Shown here piece after piece: positions 61,816 through 62,666 of a stretch of 62,666 nt of DNA. Within the stretch, counting starts at the first letter, position 1, and every line of letters starts with the position of its first letter. This DNA is from Cyanophora paradoxa. Lineage: Eukaryota > Glaucocystophyceae > Cyanophorales > Cyanophoraceae. Position numbers and translations under genes: made by a program. The DNA lies in assembly GCA_004431415.1 (NCBI GenBank), contig QPMI01000329.1:1-62666 (forward strand). The letters are read 5' to 3'. The notes beneath the pieces were generated by a model. The model ran no database searches. It worked only from the letters and a program-made list of their open reading frames with translations, and was not told the origin of the DNA.

Positions 61816-62666
61816 CCCAGGTTTCCGATCTGCCACAAAATAGAAGAAGATGCACCCCAAATCTCTCTGGGGGAATATGCCCAAGGCGCTAGCCTTAGGC
61901 AGATGACCCACCCTCCAGCAAGTCACCAAGTCAGAGGCCGCAGTTTTCTCATCTGCCACAAAAAAGAAGAAAGATGCACCCCAAATCTCTCTGGGGGAAT
62001 ATGCACAAGGCGCTAGCCTTAGGCAGATGACCCACCCACCCACAAGTCACTTAATCAAAAGCCCCAGGTTTCCAATCTGCCACAAAATAGAAGAAGGATG
62101 CACCCCAAATCTCTCTGGGGGAATATGCACAAGGCTCTAGCCTTAGGCAGATGACCCACCAACCAGCAAGTCACTCAGTCGAAGGCCCCAGGTTTCCGAT
62201 CTGCCACAAAATAGAAGAAAGATGCACTCCAAATCTCTCTGGGGGAATATGCACAAGGCGCTAGCCTTAGGCAGATGACCCACCAACCAGCAAGTCACTC
62301 AGTCAAAGGCCCCAGGTTTCCGATCTGCCACAAAATAGAAGAAAGATGCACTTCAAATCTCTCTGGGGGAATATGCACAAGGCGCTAGCCTTAGGCAGAT
62401 GACCCACCCTCCAGCAAGTCACCCAGTCGGAGGCCGCAGGTTTCTCATCTGCCACAAAAAAGAAGAAAGATGCACCCCAAATCTCTCTGGGGGAATATGC
62501 ACAAGGCGCTAGCCTTAGGCAGATGACCCACCAACCAGCAAGTCACTCAGTCGAAGGCCCCAGGTTTCCGATCTGCCACAAAATAGAAGAAAGATGCACC
62601 CCAAATCTCTCTGGGGGAATATGCACAAGGCGCTAGCCTTAGGCAGATGACCCACCACCAGCAAGT
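61816..62666 (+). repeat. 123-bp tandem repeat array
   Basis: Seven direct copies, marked by ATGCACCCCAAATCTCTCTG near 61850, 61973, 62099, 62222, 62345, 62469 and 62592. Copies differ by a few substitutions. The unit contains CTCTCTGGGGGAATATGC and AAGGCGCTAGCCTTAGGC, the latter partly palindromic. The array continues past the window edge. It is unrelated to the 147-bp satellite. Confidence 0.93.

Overview
The window is eukaryotic nuclear DNA. It holds a GC-rich gene with five short GT-AG introns, a Golgi-type galactosyltransferase gene, Ty3/gypsy-like retrotransposon pieces and a very large 147-bp satellite. The host cannot be named from sequence alone. A unicellular alga or protist is the most economical guess, because that is where integrated polinton-like viruses (PLVs) are common. 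Most of the window is satellite, in both orientations, and almost every other segment is an island cut off sharply by it.

The best-preserved island is 8230-19844, an 11,615-bp integrated PLV. It has 309-bp terminal inverted repeats that I read as identical base for base, and a perfect 6-bp target-site duplication (TGGGGA) splitting one satellite monomer. Removing the element and one TSD copy restores the monomer. Its genes are: an unknown protein (-), a retroviral-type integrase (-), a 1361-aa polymerase/SF1-helicase/zinc-finger fusion (-), small unknown proteins, a penton-like minor capsid protein (-), a major capsid protein (+), an A32/FtsK-HerA-type packaging ATPase split by a frameshift at an A8 run (+), and a small frameshifted ORF (-). 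Replication, integration, capsid and packaging functions are therefore all represented. The identical repeats suggest recent insertion.

A second, different virus is present only as fragments. A packaging-ATPase piece lies at 27.4-28.0 kb, cut by a gypsy element. A three-gene block at 33.1-35.5 kb includes a fibre-like protein ending in a peptidase S74 chaperone domain. Retroelements include a gag-PR-RT polyprotein with a 135-bp LTR (20.1-23.4 kb), a nearly complete pol with one frameshift (41.6-45.1 kb), protease and gag pieces (28.1-29.3 and 45.1-47.1 kb), and scattered RT, RNase H and integrase pieces (47.1, 49.3, 56.2-57.5 and 58.4-59.5 kb). Some of these look like parts of one element out of order.

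Cellular genes are an unknown six-exon gene (38.65-41.26 kb, with satellite inserted in it) and a family-7 glycosyltransferase (47.8-48.7 kb). Region 49.6-56.2 kb is a higher-order satellite of about 1,012-bp units built from head-to-head modules. The right end is a separate 123-bp tandem repeat with inverted copies. Homopolymer length varies a lot in the satellite and at some frameshifts, so part of the apparent gene breakage could be base-calling error.
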